Assembly: GCA_029931535.1 (NCBI GenBank)
Contig: JAQPZY010001157.1
Location: 1,358,001-1,422,000 of the forward strand
Reading direction: 5' to 3'
Length of the DNA stretch: 64,000 nucleotides
Source of the DNA: Margaritifera margaritifera
Taxonomy: Eukaryota; Mollusca; Bivalvia; Unionida; Margaritiferidae
The translations under genes and the position numbers were made by a program. Numbering within the stretch: the stretch's first letter is position 1; each line of letters opens with the position of its first letter. Below the pieces are notes generated by a model. It made no database searches. It was not told where the DNA came from and worked only from the letters and a program-made list of their open reading frames with translations. Positions 1 through 9,887 of the stretch are shown piece by piece.

Positions 1-800
1 CATTTGCAAAACACTGGAAGATTATGGCAGAGACTACATGCACTTACAGTGCCACCGTTTTCCAACTACTGAGGGTGTACCTTTAACCCATCTTATTTTA
101 CATATGCAGACTTTCTAGAGATCTCGTTATAAATGCTCAAGCTCTGCCAGGGCTGAGCAGATCCCATAGATCGAGGTCCCGGAGTATTCATTTTCGAAGT
201 CGGGCAAGTATATTGTACCAAGTCACTAGTCCGGGACAAGTGCTTCTTTCCTATTTTAAAACAAAAGTCGGGCAAGTGCTTTTTTCATGCCATAATCACT
301 TTATCTACCTTTATCAAGCCATTCATGCACTCTGGGCATACTGAAGTTTTGATTCTATCTCTCTCCATGTATTTATTTACATCTTGTATCACACCTACCG
401 GTGGTCATTGATAACTGTAGCATGTACGCACATTCTGTTACCACTTGACTGCATATTGGGCTAAGCGACCAAATTATTGGCCAATCAAAACACGTAAAAC
501 AAACAAAGCTGGTATTACTAATTATATACAGTGTTTTAATCGGCTTCGTTGTTTTGTGTTTACGCAAGCCAGATCATCACGAACGACTCATGCTTTGATT
601 TTTAACCAGCAAATCAATCCAAATAAATTAATGAAAGGAACTTTACTAACACTAATAAACTGATTAAATGGCTGTGATGATTCTTAATTCTTGAATCTTT
701 AGTTGATTATACAGAGGATTAACTTCCACGTCTGATATTGCGATTAAAGTGAAACAATTACGCTAATTAAAGAACTGTCTCTGTTCATATTAAAGGCACA
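1..800. other. No gene seen; AT-rich non-coding DNA
   Basis: Only short open frames with no recognisable family. Two nearby copies of a GTCGGGCAAGT-like word lie around 204 and 266. No motif supports a gene. Confidence 0.5.
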
Positions 801-802
801 AA

Positions 803-1033
803 ATGTGTGTTATGGTCACTTTAGAAGTAGTTGTCAAGCAAGCTGATATTTACTATTTGGATAAAGCGAGTTTACTAAATTTTTTCCGCAAGGAAGTTAA
901 TAAGGAAGATTTAGAGAAGAAAATTTCATGTGAAAGCGGAGGGGTAAAACAACACAAGACTGCCACTGAATGTGAGGTCATTATTTCTCCTAAGATACAT
1001 AATCCAGACTCTGTGGCAAAAAAAATAAAATAA
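803..1033 (+). other. Short charged ORF beside hAT remnant
   Basis: Open frame of 76 codons rich in Lys and Glu, ending just before an A-rich stretch. I do not recognise the family. It lies directly upstream of two fragments that resemble a hAT/ZNF862-like transposase on the same strand, so it could be the N-terminal part of that relic or simply a chance ORF. There is no intact domain and no promoter evidence. Confidence 0.2.
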
Positions 1034-1106
1034 AAAAAATAAAAGAAAAACAAAAGACTAAAATAGCATACAAGTAAGAGACTGAGAAATTTTCAGCCTC
1101 ATTGGG

Positions 1107-1373
1107 TTGATAGCTATCTCTGGCTTGAATTCATTCGGTTATTGCAAACAATATACTAAACTGGCACAGGCTGGAATTTCAACCTGTGTATTTGTCAATG
1201 GAACAGACAAATTCAGGATTGAACCAATCAAGTTTCGTGACCGTTCTGGACCTCACAAGGTCTATCCAGCACAGTATATGCATGACACTAGCCAGCATGT
1301 GTGGAAAATCCCTGTTAGATTTGCTAACACTACACTTGGGAAGGACCTTTCAAAATTAATGAGACTGAATTGA
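1107..1373 (+). pseudogene. TTF-type zinc-finger fragment of a hAT/ZNF862-like transposase
   Basis: An 88-codon open frame. Seen: around residues 28-50 it contains FVNGTDKFRIEPIKF followed by an RSGPH segment. Known: this resembles the TTF-type zinc-finger pattern (FV-G-T-FR-hydrophobic-K-H-S-H) found at the N-terminus of hAT-derived ZNF862-like proteins. The expected first cysteine pair is not clean and one expected His is replaced (KFRDRS). The frame ends at a stop just before a tetranucleotide microsatellite. The second transposase fragment lies about 200 bp downstream on the same strand. Inference: one decayed hAT-family gene split by repeat expansion. The family call rests on pattern memory only. 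Confidence 0.4.
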
Positions 1374-1376
1374 CAA

Positions 1377-1407
<31 letters not shown>

Positions 1408-1485
1408 ATGAATGAATGAATGAATGAATGAATGAATGAATGAATGAATGAATGAATGCATAAATAAATAAATAAAAAATAAATG
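1377..1485 (+). repeat. (AATA)n/(AATG)n compound tetranucleotide microsatellite
   Basis: About seven AATA units run into about fourteen AATG units and return to AATA. It sits inside the hAT-like remnant and separates its two recognisable halves. Confidence 0.95.
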
Positions 1486-1572
1486 AGAGCTCTCTTTTGA
1501 ACACAACCTACAGCCTAGCCCATTACGGAAAACCATTTTTGATATGGAAATGCTGTGAGCACTCCAAGAGAA

Positions 1573-1816
1573 GAACAGTGTTGAACTTGATGCTAATTAT
1601 AAGGACATATTCAGAGCAAGAGACTTCAATCTATCAATCAATCAAGTCTTGAGAGAAGAAGTTAGGGAAATTCTGAATTTCAGTCAATTCATTTCCATTC
1701 TTGCTGATGGTAATACTGATGTTACCGTATCCGAGCAGGAAATAGTGCACATAAGATACCTGGAAAATGGAAAACTGAAAACCTCTGACATAACAAAATG
1801 TATAATATCAACCTAA
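1573..1816 (+). pseudogene. hAT/ZNF862-like transposase core fragment
   Basis: An open frame of about 80 codons, without an ATG, contains the word FISILADGNTDVTVSEQEIV followed by an IRYLENGK segment. Known: hAT-type transposases of the ZNF862 group carry a segment of the form hydrophobic-hydrophobic-x-D-G-S/N-T-D-x-x-x-x-E-Q-E-x-V-hydrophobic-x-R at the first catalytic Asp. The preceding residues (ARDF, then a Q-V-REE segment) also suit that region. Nothing after the stop codon looks like the remaining catalytic domain or the C-terminal dimerisation region, so this is a 3'-truncated relic. The microsatellite just upstream disconnects it from the probable zinc-finger piece. Confidence 0.5.
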
Positions 1817-2059
1817 GTTTTTGAAAAATTAAATTCTTTTAAGAAATAAATATGTTGTACATTATTTCATTTGTTCTTTCTATGGATTAAAGTGGATACA
1901 TCTCATCAAATCTTGAGAAGTGATTTAAATTTGGGACAAGTGAAAAGGTAGGTGTGACAAATACATTTGTTGAAAAAACTTCTCCTGGACAAGTGGATGA
2001 GAGAAAATTGTTCGGCCCCGTTTCCTCACTATTAATCACCGCAGATCTCTAAAATCTAT

Positions 2060-3480
2060 GAATAACTAAAAGGAAACAAAGTGAAAGGAATGAATACAAA
2101 TTCATAATTGTTTCAAACCATATTTATCATAATTACTTGAAAGTTCATTTATCAAAGTTAAACATTCTTTCAGATAGTTGTGCAATACATCAGTAGTTTC
2201 TATCGTAACATTTAAAAGTTTGTTAAAATTAAACCTCTCAATAGAGTATCATGATGTACTGATATGCTGTTCGATTTCTTGTGTAATATAACTTCGTTCA
2301 GAAAACATTTAATTAGCTGTTACATTGTGCCTTTTCTAAATGAAGCATGCTGCTTTCCTTGCAAAATTGTTGCACATAGAGCAAATAAAGGAGACTTGGT
2401 GGGTGTATAATCTGGATCACATGAAATGAATTCTTAAGGAATTATTTCCATAAATTCAGGGTGATCAACAGAAAGGCAAGGTATCTCTCACAGCCATTTT
2501 CTCCAGTATGAAGTAAAATCTTCACATTTTGTTTCTTATGGCTTTAGACACTTTTTTTTTTACTTCGCTTCAGTATAGAAATCCATTTGGGGGGGAGGGC
2601 GTCAGATGGTTAGGTTCACCCTCCCTCATCTGTTAAAATTGTACACTTTTTATGTGGAAAAACTGGAAGGTTAGCTATTTGAAGCACGCTGATCCACATC
2701 TTCTCAACAAATCCTCTCAGAATAAAATCCTACATTCTCCCCTGTTTCTTGTATAGTACAGATATCATCCAACAAAGTATATTACAAAAACACGTACTAC
2801 GTCACATGGACAACAAATTTGACTATTTACATATTTGGTAAAACAACGTAAGCATTTAATTTAGTTCAACATTCCAAAATCACTTCACAAGTCTTAGAAA
2901 CATATCTAAGTGTTATTCATGACCATCCTTTGAAGAGATCCTAAATTTTAGTTATACCATCCATTTTGAAAAGGCCGCGACATCATATCCGTCAAACATA
3001 AGTACTTTACATCTTTTTTTAAAAAAAGCAATGGAATTACTCACTTTATTTCTTAAGACTTTTGAAATAGAATCAGTACGATTTTTTTTTACAAATGAAA
3101 ACAAATATAAAAATCAGAAGCATACCTACATGTACACGACCTCTGAACTTGCCTCAGCTAAAGTTCACTGCATGAGCGTAATTGTGGAATTTGATATGTG
3201 AGAAGAAAAAAATACTTAAGAAAAAAATGGGAATGCGATTGATAAGCTTGCTGTTAATTTGGTAATCTCGTCGTCCTATTGTCGATAATTGACAACATTG
3301 CATCGATAACTGCAGTTGGGCAGGCGCAGCAATAAATAATAATGATCTACAAAACTATCGTCTCAATGATGATGTGGAGCAAGATTATATGGTCATCTTA
3401 TTTGATGTATTAAATCGTGGGGACAAAACTGGATGCGCAGCTACAGCCCGCAAAATTGCGGACTCGTAAACGGGAAAAAT
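2060..3480. other. No gene seen
   Basis: AT-rich DNA with homopolymer runs (T near 2551, G near 2588). No open frame with family motifs. Confidence 0.5.
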
Positions 3481-3489
3481 GCAATACAA

Positions 3490-3595
3490 TCTTGATTTTA
3501 CTCACCAACATGATAACTCCATTATTTTCTAATGAAAAGAACTGATTTTACTCACCAACCTGACAACTCCATGATTTTCCTATGACAAAAACTAT
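3490..3595 (+). repeat. Two-copy ~50-bp tandem repeat
   Basis: The phrase TTGATTTTACTCACCAAC and its continuation occur around 3492 and again around 3542, with a few substitutions and a period of about 50 bp. Confidence 0.75.
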
Positions 3596-3608
3596 GAATG
3601 TTTTCTCC

Positions 3609-3610
3609 TG

Positions 3611-3646
<36 letters not shown>
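3609..3646 (+). repeat. (ATA)n microsatellite
   Basis: Uninterrupted trinucleotide run of about twelve units. Confidence 0.95.
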
Positions 3647-3882
3647 TTTTACACTGTTCACAACAACAACACTAACAATAACAACAACAGTGACACATAC
3701 AGTATAACATGTCTAATGTGTAGAAACAAAAGAAAAGATTCAGGAGAATGGAATTTTATACATAATGATTTATTTGTTCCCCTTTTTTTGGAAAAAATAC
3801 TCATTATGTAAGCATTGTTATTGTATAATACAGGAAATACAATCAGAATCATTTACTTTTCTCTAATCTATGAATAATGGAG

Positions 3883-3883
<1 letters not shown>

Positions 3884-3937
<54 letters not shown>
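3884..3937 (+). repeat. (TTA)n microsatellite
   Basis: Uninterrupted trinucleotide run of about eighteen units, roughly the complement of the (ATA)n run 240 bp upstream. Confidence 0.95.
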
Positions 3938-3938
<1 letters not shown>

Positions 3939-3949
3939 ATGGCTTGGTT

Positions 3950-5430
3950 ATTTACCACATAAAAAAATGTAACATAAATCTAGTAATAATATTAAGTATA
4001 ACAAGATGAAATTACTGAAATTAAGAAATCATCTTCATGTTTCATTTAAGGTATTCATAATATGAGTAAAAATTTATACTTTACACAAATTTAGTGATAT
4101 ATACTTACCAAACTCAGTTTCTTATGTTATTTAGTCTATTCATGTTACATTTATTTCTTAGCAACACGGAAGCTGTTTAAATAAATTGTTATTTCTATTG
4201 TTGTTTAACAAACCTAAACGTCTTATTAACAGATAGGGATGACATAAATTGGTACACTTTAGAAGGGAACAGTAAGAAAAAAGTTCTGAATGCAGGAGAT
4301 TCCAGCTTGTAATGTTTCTTGCATGCTAAAAGTCTGCAAATTCTCACATAGCCATCAGTTCAGGACACTTGCAGAGAATAATGTCCTGAGAAATCATGAG
4401 AGATCACTACAGCTGATTGAAGGAATGTTCGTATCTTGATACCTCCTGATGAAATATCTTGATCCTGAGTTCATGATATATCGTGATTATTTTAAAGACA
4501 AGAAACTGAAGATTATTTCACCATGATATCCCAGGATGCCACAAGATAGAACTGTGTGATAATTTTTGTTGATGCATCAGCCTGAAGATATATAAGATAT
4601 ATTTCTGTTGCGGTATAGCACATGAAAAACATAGAATTTGATAGTTCTGAAGTAGAGACATAGGTTGTTTACAAACACATATTTATTTTTAAAAAATAAA
4701 AGCTAGAATTTTATAGTGAAGTGTATTAGACATTTTTATAACAAAATGAATAACTATTGGTTAAAACGTACTTTTCAATTGTAGATCTTTCAAATTTTAC
4801 ATCGAAGTGAAAACAGATGAACTGCAGCCTGTTGCAAACTTGTTTCTTCTAGATTGAAATGATAAAGCTTTTATAGAATAACTGAAGCATAAAATGCAGT
4901 ATTGCTTAATTTTTCCATGTCATGCATTTGCATTTAAATTTAGGATGATTGCAGTATGTACTTTCAGTATTATTGCAGTACATTCGGGGACACTGAATTG
5001 TTGTGAAATTATAAAGATCAGTTCATTTTGAATGCAGCTTGCAAATTAAGCACGACATCAATTCATCACGGAAAGCGGAATTGTTGTGATATATTTAAAT
5101 CAATTTAACATAACTGCATTCTGCATATTCATCATGATAGCAGTCCATGCTGGAAGAGAACGCAGGTAAGTGTTTATGCTACAATGTACTGCAGTATTGC
5201 AGCATAGATGTGTTTGTCCAGCAAACATCTTTACTTCACTTTCAATGCATACTGCATTTCTGTAAGGGATATACCATGCTGCAAGTGACAGCCTACCGAT
5301 ATAAGCCTTTGTTATTTATATATATCCTACAGCTAGAGTCCCAAACCAATAACACTGTTTAAACTATTTGAGGCATGTACTTATTTTGTATTCTTGTAAT
5401 AATTTAAACATTAATTCCTGAGTAGTTAAA
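3950..5430. other. No gene seen
   Basis: AT-rich. The 71-codon open frame at 5147-5362 has no family motif and looks like chance. Confidence 0.45.
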
Positions 5431-5434
5431 TCTA

Positions 5435-5907
5435 ATCGTTTTATTCCTTCAAGTAATCTGTCATTTTTAAGTGAATCCTATAATTCATGCCAGAAAATGA
5501 AGTAATTTGATTACTTATTAATAGTCCCCTGTCATTCATTTTATTGAATTATGTTATATTTGTTTAAAGTAGCCATGTAAAAATGAGTAATTTTTAAGTC
5601 AAACCTTGTAATCAGGTTGTAAAACGTTTACTAAAATCAAGTGAAACAATTACAAGTAATTTCTTTTACTGCTTCAAGTAGACCATCTTTTTTCAAATAA
5701 AACATGTAAGTAATTCATGCTTCGAAATTAACTAATTTGATTATTTAGTAATAGCTTTAAGTAATTTATTTTTAGTGAATTAAGTAATATCTGTTAAAGC
5801 AAGTAATACTAAGTAAAAGCGAGTAATTAGCAAGTGAAAGCTAGTAATCAGGTAGTAAAACATTTACTTAAATCAAGTAAAACAAAATTACTAAGTAATT
5901 CTTTTTA
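5435..5907 (+). repeat. Two-copy ~230-240 bp tandem repeat rich in AAGTAAT words
   Basis: Two diverged units, roughly 5435-5663 and 5664-5907, match along their length. Both contain GCTTCAAGTA-like or CCTTCAAGTA-like starts, an AATTTGATTA segment, and a GTAATCAGG-TTGTAAAACG segment ending in CAAGTGAAACA-like text. Within each unit the short word AAGTAA(T) recurs many times on both strands. The second unit ends within a few bases of the abrupt change to GC-rich Polinton sequence at about 5908. Confidence 0.7.
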
Positions 5908-5993
5908 GTGTGCCGGCCATGCGGATCCGTACGCGAGTGTTATTGCGCGCGGTGACAAAGACTTGCCACTACAAATGTTGTCGATATTGTTGA

Positions 5994-6178
5994 GAAACAC
6001 ACGACGCCGTTGAAGAAGAAACCAACGATACTGTCAACATCGAAGCTGCTGAAAAAGTCACAGAAATCAATGAAATAATATCCAGGATCGAAGCGATTGC
6101 GTTTTCGGATCCTGATAAAATAAAATTAATGTTACAAAAACTTCATTGCCGAATAAGCAATTATATAAACAATTATTA
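5994..6178 (+). pseudogene. Acidic ORF fragment at the left end of the Polinton
   Basis: About 60 open codons between stops, without a start codon. It is rich in Glu, Asp and Ile and looks amphipathic, with a short helical-looking segment (EKVTEINEIISRIEAI). No family is recognised. It lies directly upstream of the SAP-like ORFs on the same strand and could be the 5' part of the same gene. Confidence 0.3.
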
Positions 6179-6186
6179 ATATAAGT

Positions 6187-6357
6187 ATGCCTACCGTCAA
6201 ACAGCTTAAACAATTTGCCCCAGACCGTGGAATAAGAATACCAAGAGTCGAAGCAAAGGTTAATATACTTACTCTATTAGGACTCGCGGATGAACCACGG
6301 CCTGTTGTGCAGCAACTCTCACGGATGAACCGCAGTCGGTTGCAAGGCAAACTGTGA
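6187..6357 (+). CDS. SAP-like motif ORF, first copy
   Basis: A 56-codon ORF starting at an ATG. Seen: residues 3-20 read TVKQLKQFAPDRGIRIPR, followed by a Lys and an ILTLLGLA helix. Known: SAP motifs have a hydrophobic-K-L-K-x-x-A/hydrophobic-x-x-R/K-G-I-x-hydrophobic-P/S-x-x-x-R/K-K-x-x-hydrophobic-hydrophobic-x-x-L layout and bind DNA. The fit is good by eye. The same motif is repeated 160 bp downstream in another frame, so this is one half of a tandem duplication. Inference: a small DNA-binding protein, or the N-terminal part of the polymerase-side gene of the element. Whether it was ever translated alone cannot be told. Confidence 0.45.
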   Translation: MPTVKQLKQFAPDRGIRIPRVEAKVNILTLLGLADEPRPVVQQLSRMNRSRLQGKL

Positions 6358-6740
6358 ATCAGCTCAAACAATCCCCGCGAGACCGTGGAATAAGGATACC
6401 AAGAGGAGCCAGAAAAGCCTACATACTTGCGCTATTAGGACTCGCGGAAGAGCCACATCCGACCGTGAGACAGTTACATATACAAACTCCTTCACGGGCC
6501 AAGCGGGCTGAAATCGCACGCGTGGTCGCTGATGAACAAAACCGCCGCCATATCGCAGTTACTATAGCCGCTGAGGCTTCCGCGTATACTCGTCAAATAA
6601 CCCGACTCTATGAGCTGAAGTTACACAAGCGCAATGGTGATGTCGAAGGTTACCACGCAAACATTCCACACGCATACAAACCAGGCAACGACGCTGTGAA
6701 ATTTCTTACGAAGATGCGTCCGGGAATCGTATCAACATAA
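6354..6740 (+). pseudogene. SAP-like ORF, second copy, with downstream domain
   Basis: A 128-codon open frame, one of the longest in the element. It opens with the second copy of the SAP-like motif (NQLKQSPRDRGIRIPRGARK, then ILALLGLAEE), which overlaps the end of the first copy at 6354-6357. It continues with an Arg/Ala-rich segment and a helix containing TRLYELKLHKRNGDVEGYHA. I do not recognise this second half. By position it could be the N-terminal part of the polymerase gene or a separate DNA-binding protein made just upstream of it. The next recognisable polymerase-side text starts about 100 bp further on in another frame. Confidence 0.45.
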
Positions 6741-6840
6741 CGACGTGCGGGCACCTCCATGGTTAAGATGGAGATTGTTCTCGGTGTGCACTTGTTAAGC
6801 CGCTTAACCCCACAAAAAACTTGATTCACCAGACAATGAT

Positions 6841-8420
6841 GTGTTAAAAATCGCAACCACATGGCTTCACAAAGGTACAGGTATAAGCTTGATCCGTGAA
6901 GAAATTGAGGTCATCGATGATAAAATCGATAGAGTTTTTGCAAAGATTCCCGAACAGTTGGAAGAATACACCAACGCAGGTTCAGGATGGCCTCTTTCCA
7001 GTTGCGTAAAAGTTAAACTTTGTATTACTCCGTACAAACTGTTCCATGGGTCAAGTTATATTAAAACGCCAAGGTATGTCCCGTCGCGGTCAGTGATACA
7101 CGTCGAAAACGACGACAATGGATATTTCAAATGGGCGCTCGCGTCCGCACTGCATTCCCCATGCGATAATACAGATCAGACTTGAAAATACCGACAGTAG
7201 CTAGGCGAACTAAAGTTTGGTAACATAGAATTTTCCGTTCAGGTCACATACATCAAAAAGTTTAAAGAACTCAACCCTGGTATCGCGGTTAATGTGTTCA
7301 GTTGGAATAAAGGCCTTCAGCTGATTCCAGTTTCTGTGTCGACGTTGCCTGCAGGTATTTAGCACCCAATAGCGGCTTGACAACCATGACTTTTACTATC
7401 GCAGAATCAGTGAAAAGCCGCAGAGTGTGATCATGCCAGAACTCGGCAAGAACATTTTGAAATTAACAGCAGAGCAACGAAAAATGAAGTCCCGTATGTG
7501 ATTTAAGTGGAATTTGAATGTTTAAACGTTCCCGAGAGTTTCAACAAGCGAGAACCCCCTGCAGTTCATTCAAATACGACGGAAGTTGGTGAACAAATTC
7601 CATGCAGGTTTTGTTTTATTGTCGTTATATGTGATCCAGAAACTGAGCCGCTAGCGTCCTAAACACAGTTGAGGTGTTCAATAAATCGGTCGAGGTTACC
7701 ACGAAATGGATCCAGCAACAGTTTGTTTCGCTCGCGGACATGATTATAACCCGCGATAATATGCGCGAGTTTTCTGAGGCCACTCATTGCTGGATCTGTG
7801 ATGGTCCCTTTGAAACTGATAACTCTGATACCTCTGGTGGATCTGGAAGCTCCAAAGTGCGCAATCACTGTCACATCACTGACGCATACAGAGGAGCCGC
7901 GCATGGCGCATGCAACCTTGCAGCTGCGAATTTATCCGTGCAAAATAAGAATCCCTGTTATGTTTCACGACCTGCGCGGGCACAATGACCACTGAATCAT
8001 GCAAGGAATCGCAACGGCATCGAATGCACTAATCTAATAAGTGTAATTTCCAACAAACATGGAAAAATAAACGATATTTCGGCTGGGTCAGCTGTAGTTC
8101 ATTGACTCGCCGCAGTTTCTCAATGCCAACCTGGACTAACTAGTGAACAACTTTGCGGCGAGCTTGTTGAATCTTTGGACATCAGCGGCGCAGCTTCCTT
8201 GTATCCGCTGGCAATATCCGCGACGTTAACGCGTATTTGTATGTGTGTCCACAACCGTATCTGCGCTCACGTACCTGATCGTGTCGGAGAAAAAATATAT
8301 CCGTTTGGTGAACTTCGTTAGGGGTCCCAACATCAAACCAACCATGGGAAGTCTTTGTCAGGGCAGGTAAATAAACCTGCCACTAGTCCTGTTTGGCCAG
8401 CCACGCTTGAGCAATACTAT
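6841..8420 (+). pseudogene. polB: Polinton family-B DNA polymerase, N-terminal and exonuclease part, broken
   Basis: Three clusters of family-like text on one strand are separated by stops and frameshifts. (1) In the frame at 6841-7185, AGSGWPLSS (about residues 46-54), a YKLFHGSSYI segment and NDDNGYFKWALASALH match the conserved block that precedes the polymerase in many Polinton/adintovirus proteins. (2) In the frame at 7674-7988, C39-x2-C42 and later HCHITDAYRGAAHGACNL match the endonuclease VII-like zinc-binding insert. (3) Just after it, in another frame near 7960-7995, FHDLRGHNDH stands where the Exo II motif (FHNL-GYD-H) is expected, with key residues replaced. After about 8170 the match fades, and the palm and thumb with the DTD motif are absent. 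Known: the intact enzyme is a protein-primed replicative polymerase. Here it cannot be functional. Confidence 0.78.
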
Positions 8421-8459
8421 TACTAACTTTTGCCGCGCTCACTAACTTACCAACGGCTG

Positions 8460-8890
8460 CTTCACCCTTCAAATAACCGCGGATACTGTAGTATATCGCG
8501 GACAGTTTCAAATCTTATGTTTTTACATAGAGGCTTTGCTTCCAAGTGCAATTTTAGCCTTCAGGCCTACTTTAACGATCCAACTAGCGATTCTTTCTCT
8601 GAAGTAGTATTAATTTCACTCAAGCCTTGGATGAGATCCACGTCGGCGTGTGGACGCTCACGAAGATCATTTGATGTTTTATACGTGAGATCGTGTCGGT
8701 AACGTGCAGCATCAAGGCGGTTTACGGGTTCTTCTCCGGGCTTCGGTGGATTGTTGGAATCCAGGCGTAGATCCAGCTGTGTTCCAGGCCCGCAATAATT
8801 GTATCCACGGATATGCTTTTCACCAGGATATTTACTCCACGGTGCCCAGGGTAGCTTCGTCAACGAGGTAGCGATATCACCGCCGGCGAC
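8460..8890 (-). pseudogene. Phospholipase A2-like domain (parvovirus VP1/adintovirus type)
   Basis: Antisense to the neighbouring genes. The open frame 8863-8567 has 98 codons. Residues 19-34 include a calcium-loop-like YNYCGPGTQLDLRL, and residues 46-61 read PVNRLDAARYRHDLTY with the His-Asp catalytic pair (H57, D58). Known: the layout GPG-x-x-x-D, PVN-x-x-D-x-A-x-x-HD-x-x-Y is that of parvovirus VP1-type PLA2 domains, which also occur in some Polinton/adintovirus elements, where they are thought to help virions breach membranes. The frame stops at 8567, and related-looking text may continue to about 8460 beyond the stop. An upstream extension of the frame to about 8890 is possible. The key His-Asp pair survives although the surrounding gene set is broken. 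Confidence 0.75.
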
Positions 8891-8899
8891 TTTTGTTTA

Positions 8900-9866
8900 G
8901 ACCTGGACCTGATGGACCTGGAAGTGAGACGCCTTTGCCGTCGGGAACCGGAGGTTCTCACGAATGTAAACTTCTTTGCTCCACATCAGACCCAGGGATT
9001 CCGGCACGACCATTACGTGTTCGAACTCGAGTTGGATTCGCGGTACTTGTTTGTGCGCGGCATCGCAGCCAATATGAAGGCATGATGATTCGTATACAGC
9101 AATTAATAATCAACATGGCATCAAGAAGGAGAAAAGATTTCACCATCATTGATTTCTCTGCGCCGGGAAACCTCGACCGCCCAATCACGGTGATGGAACC
9201 AGTTCCGTGTGTTCGAATTCGGTTAGCGAGCTGATTATTGACCCAACCGGATCCCGAAAACTTAACTCTTGCTGAATCGGATCATGCGATGGATGGTTAA
9301 CGTGGGATCGGTTGTACTTGATTGCACTATCGGCGGACGACCAACCATGATATGAAGTACTCAGAGATATCGCCGACGCGCTTGTGTGTCAGGTATCCGA
9401 TCATTCATCACCGGGTGGAGAAGCCACCACAAGCTGTGAACCTGCCGTTCAGTTCTTTTCCACGATCGATTCAGCCCCAGCAATTGACAACCTTGACCCG
9501 GGCGCGAATAATCCTGTCGTGTACGACGATGTGATGCTTGACCGGCAAGACAACCCCGCGAGAATATTTTCTCGGGGCCGACACAAAAATGCAGACGTGA
9601 TATATGTAACCCAACGATATGCACAGATTCCTAATGTGATCCGGGACAGCTGCAACATGTTAATGATATTTCTTAGGGTTGACGCGCACGGCATCGAAAG
9701 CATCCATTGGACTTGGTGCGCCGCCTGCCACACGTGGGATGAGTTTGGAAATATGTTCGCGGACGCCACACGGAATCCATACAGTTTCCTTCCAGTCGAC
9801 TTGAGTGGTGTGATAAAGAGGTATCGCGGGGGTTTGGACGCGAACACGTCTGACAAAGCCATTTAA
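8900..9866 (+). pseudogene. HerA/FtsK-type genome-packaging ATPase, broken
   Basis: The strongest part is the frame 9384-9866 (160 codons). The Walker B strand is NPVVYDDVMLDRQD (about residues 43-56), followed by IFSRGRHKNADVIYVTQRYA and a segment reading IPNVIRDSCNMLMIF. Known: this is the order of Walker B, the Arg/sensor region and strand seen in packaging ATPases of Polintons and related viruses. The N-terminal frame near 9100-9235 carries KDFTIIDFSAPGNLDRPI. The Walker A loop expected between the two parts is not recognisable: stops interrupt at about 9233 and 9275 and the GKS/T step is lost. The intact enzyme would pump DNA into capsids; this copy is dead. Confidence 0.75.
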
Positions 9867-9887
9867 CAACTATGATAAATATATACA

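Noticed and set aside
1262..1536. Minus-strand ORFs rich in Ile-His-Ser-Phe repeats
   Set aside because: They are translations of the AATA/AATG microsatellite, not proteins.
8460..8890. Integrated parvovirus as the source of the PLA2 domain
   Set aside because: No parvovirus capsid or NS1 text was seen nearby, and the domain lies inside a Polinton gene set, some of which carry PLA2 domains.
9449..9862. A 137-codon minus-strand ORF opposite the packaging ATPase
   Set aside because: The plus frame carries the ATPase motifs; the minus frame has none and is a shadow.
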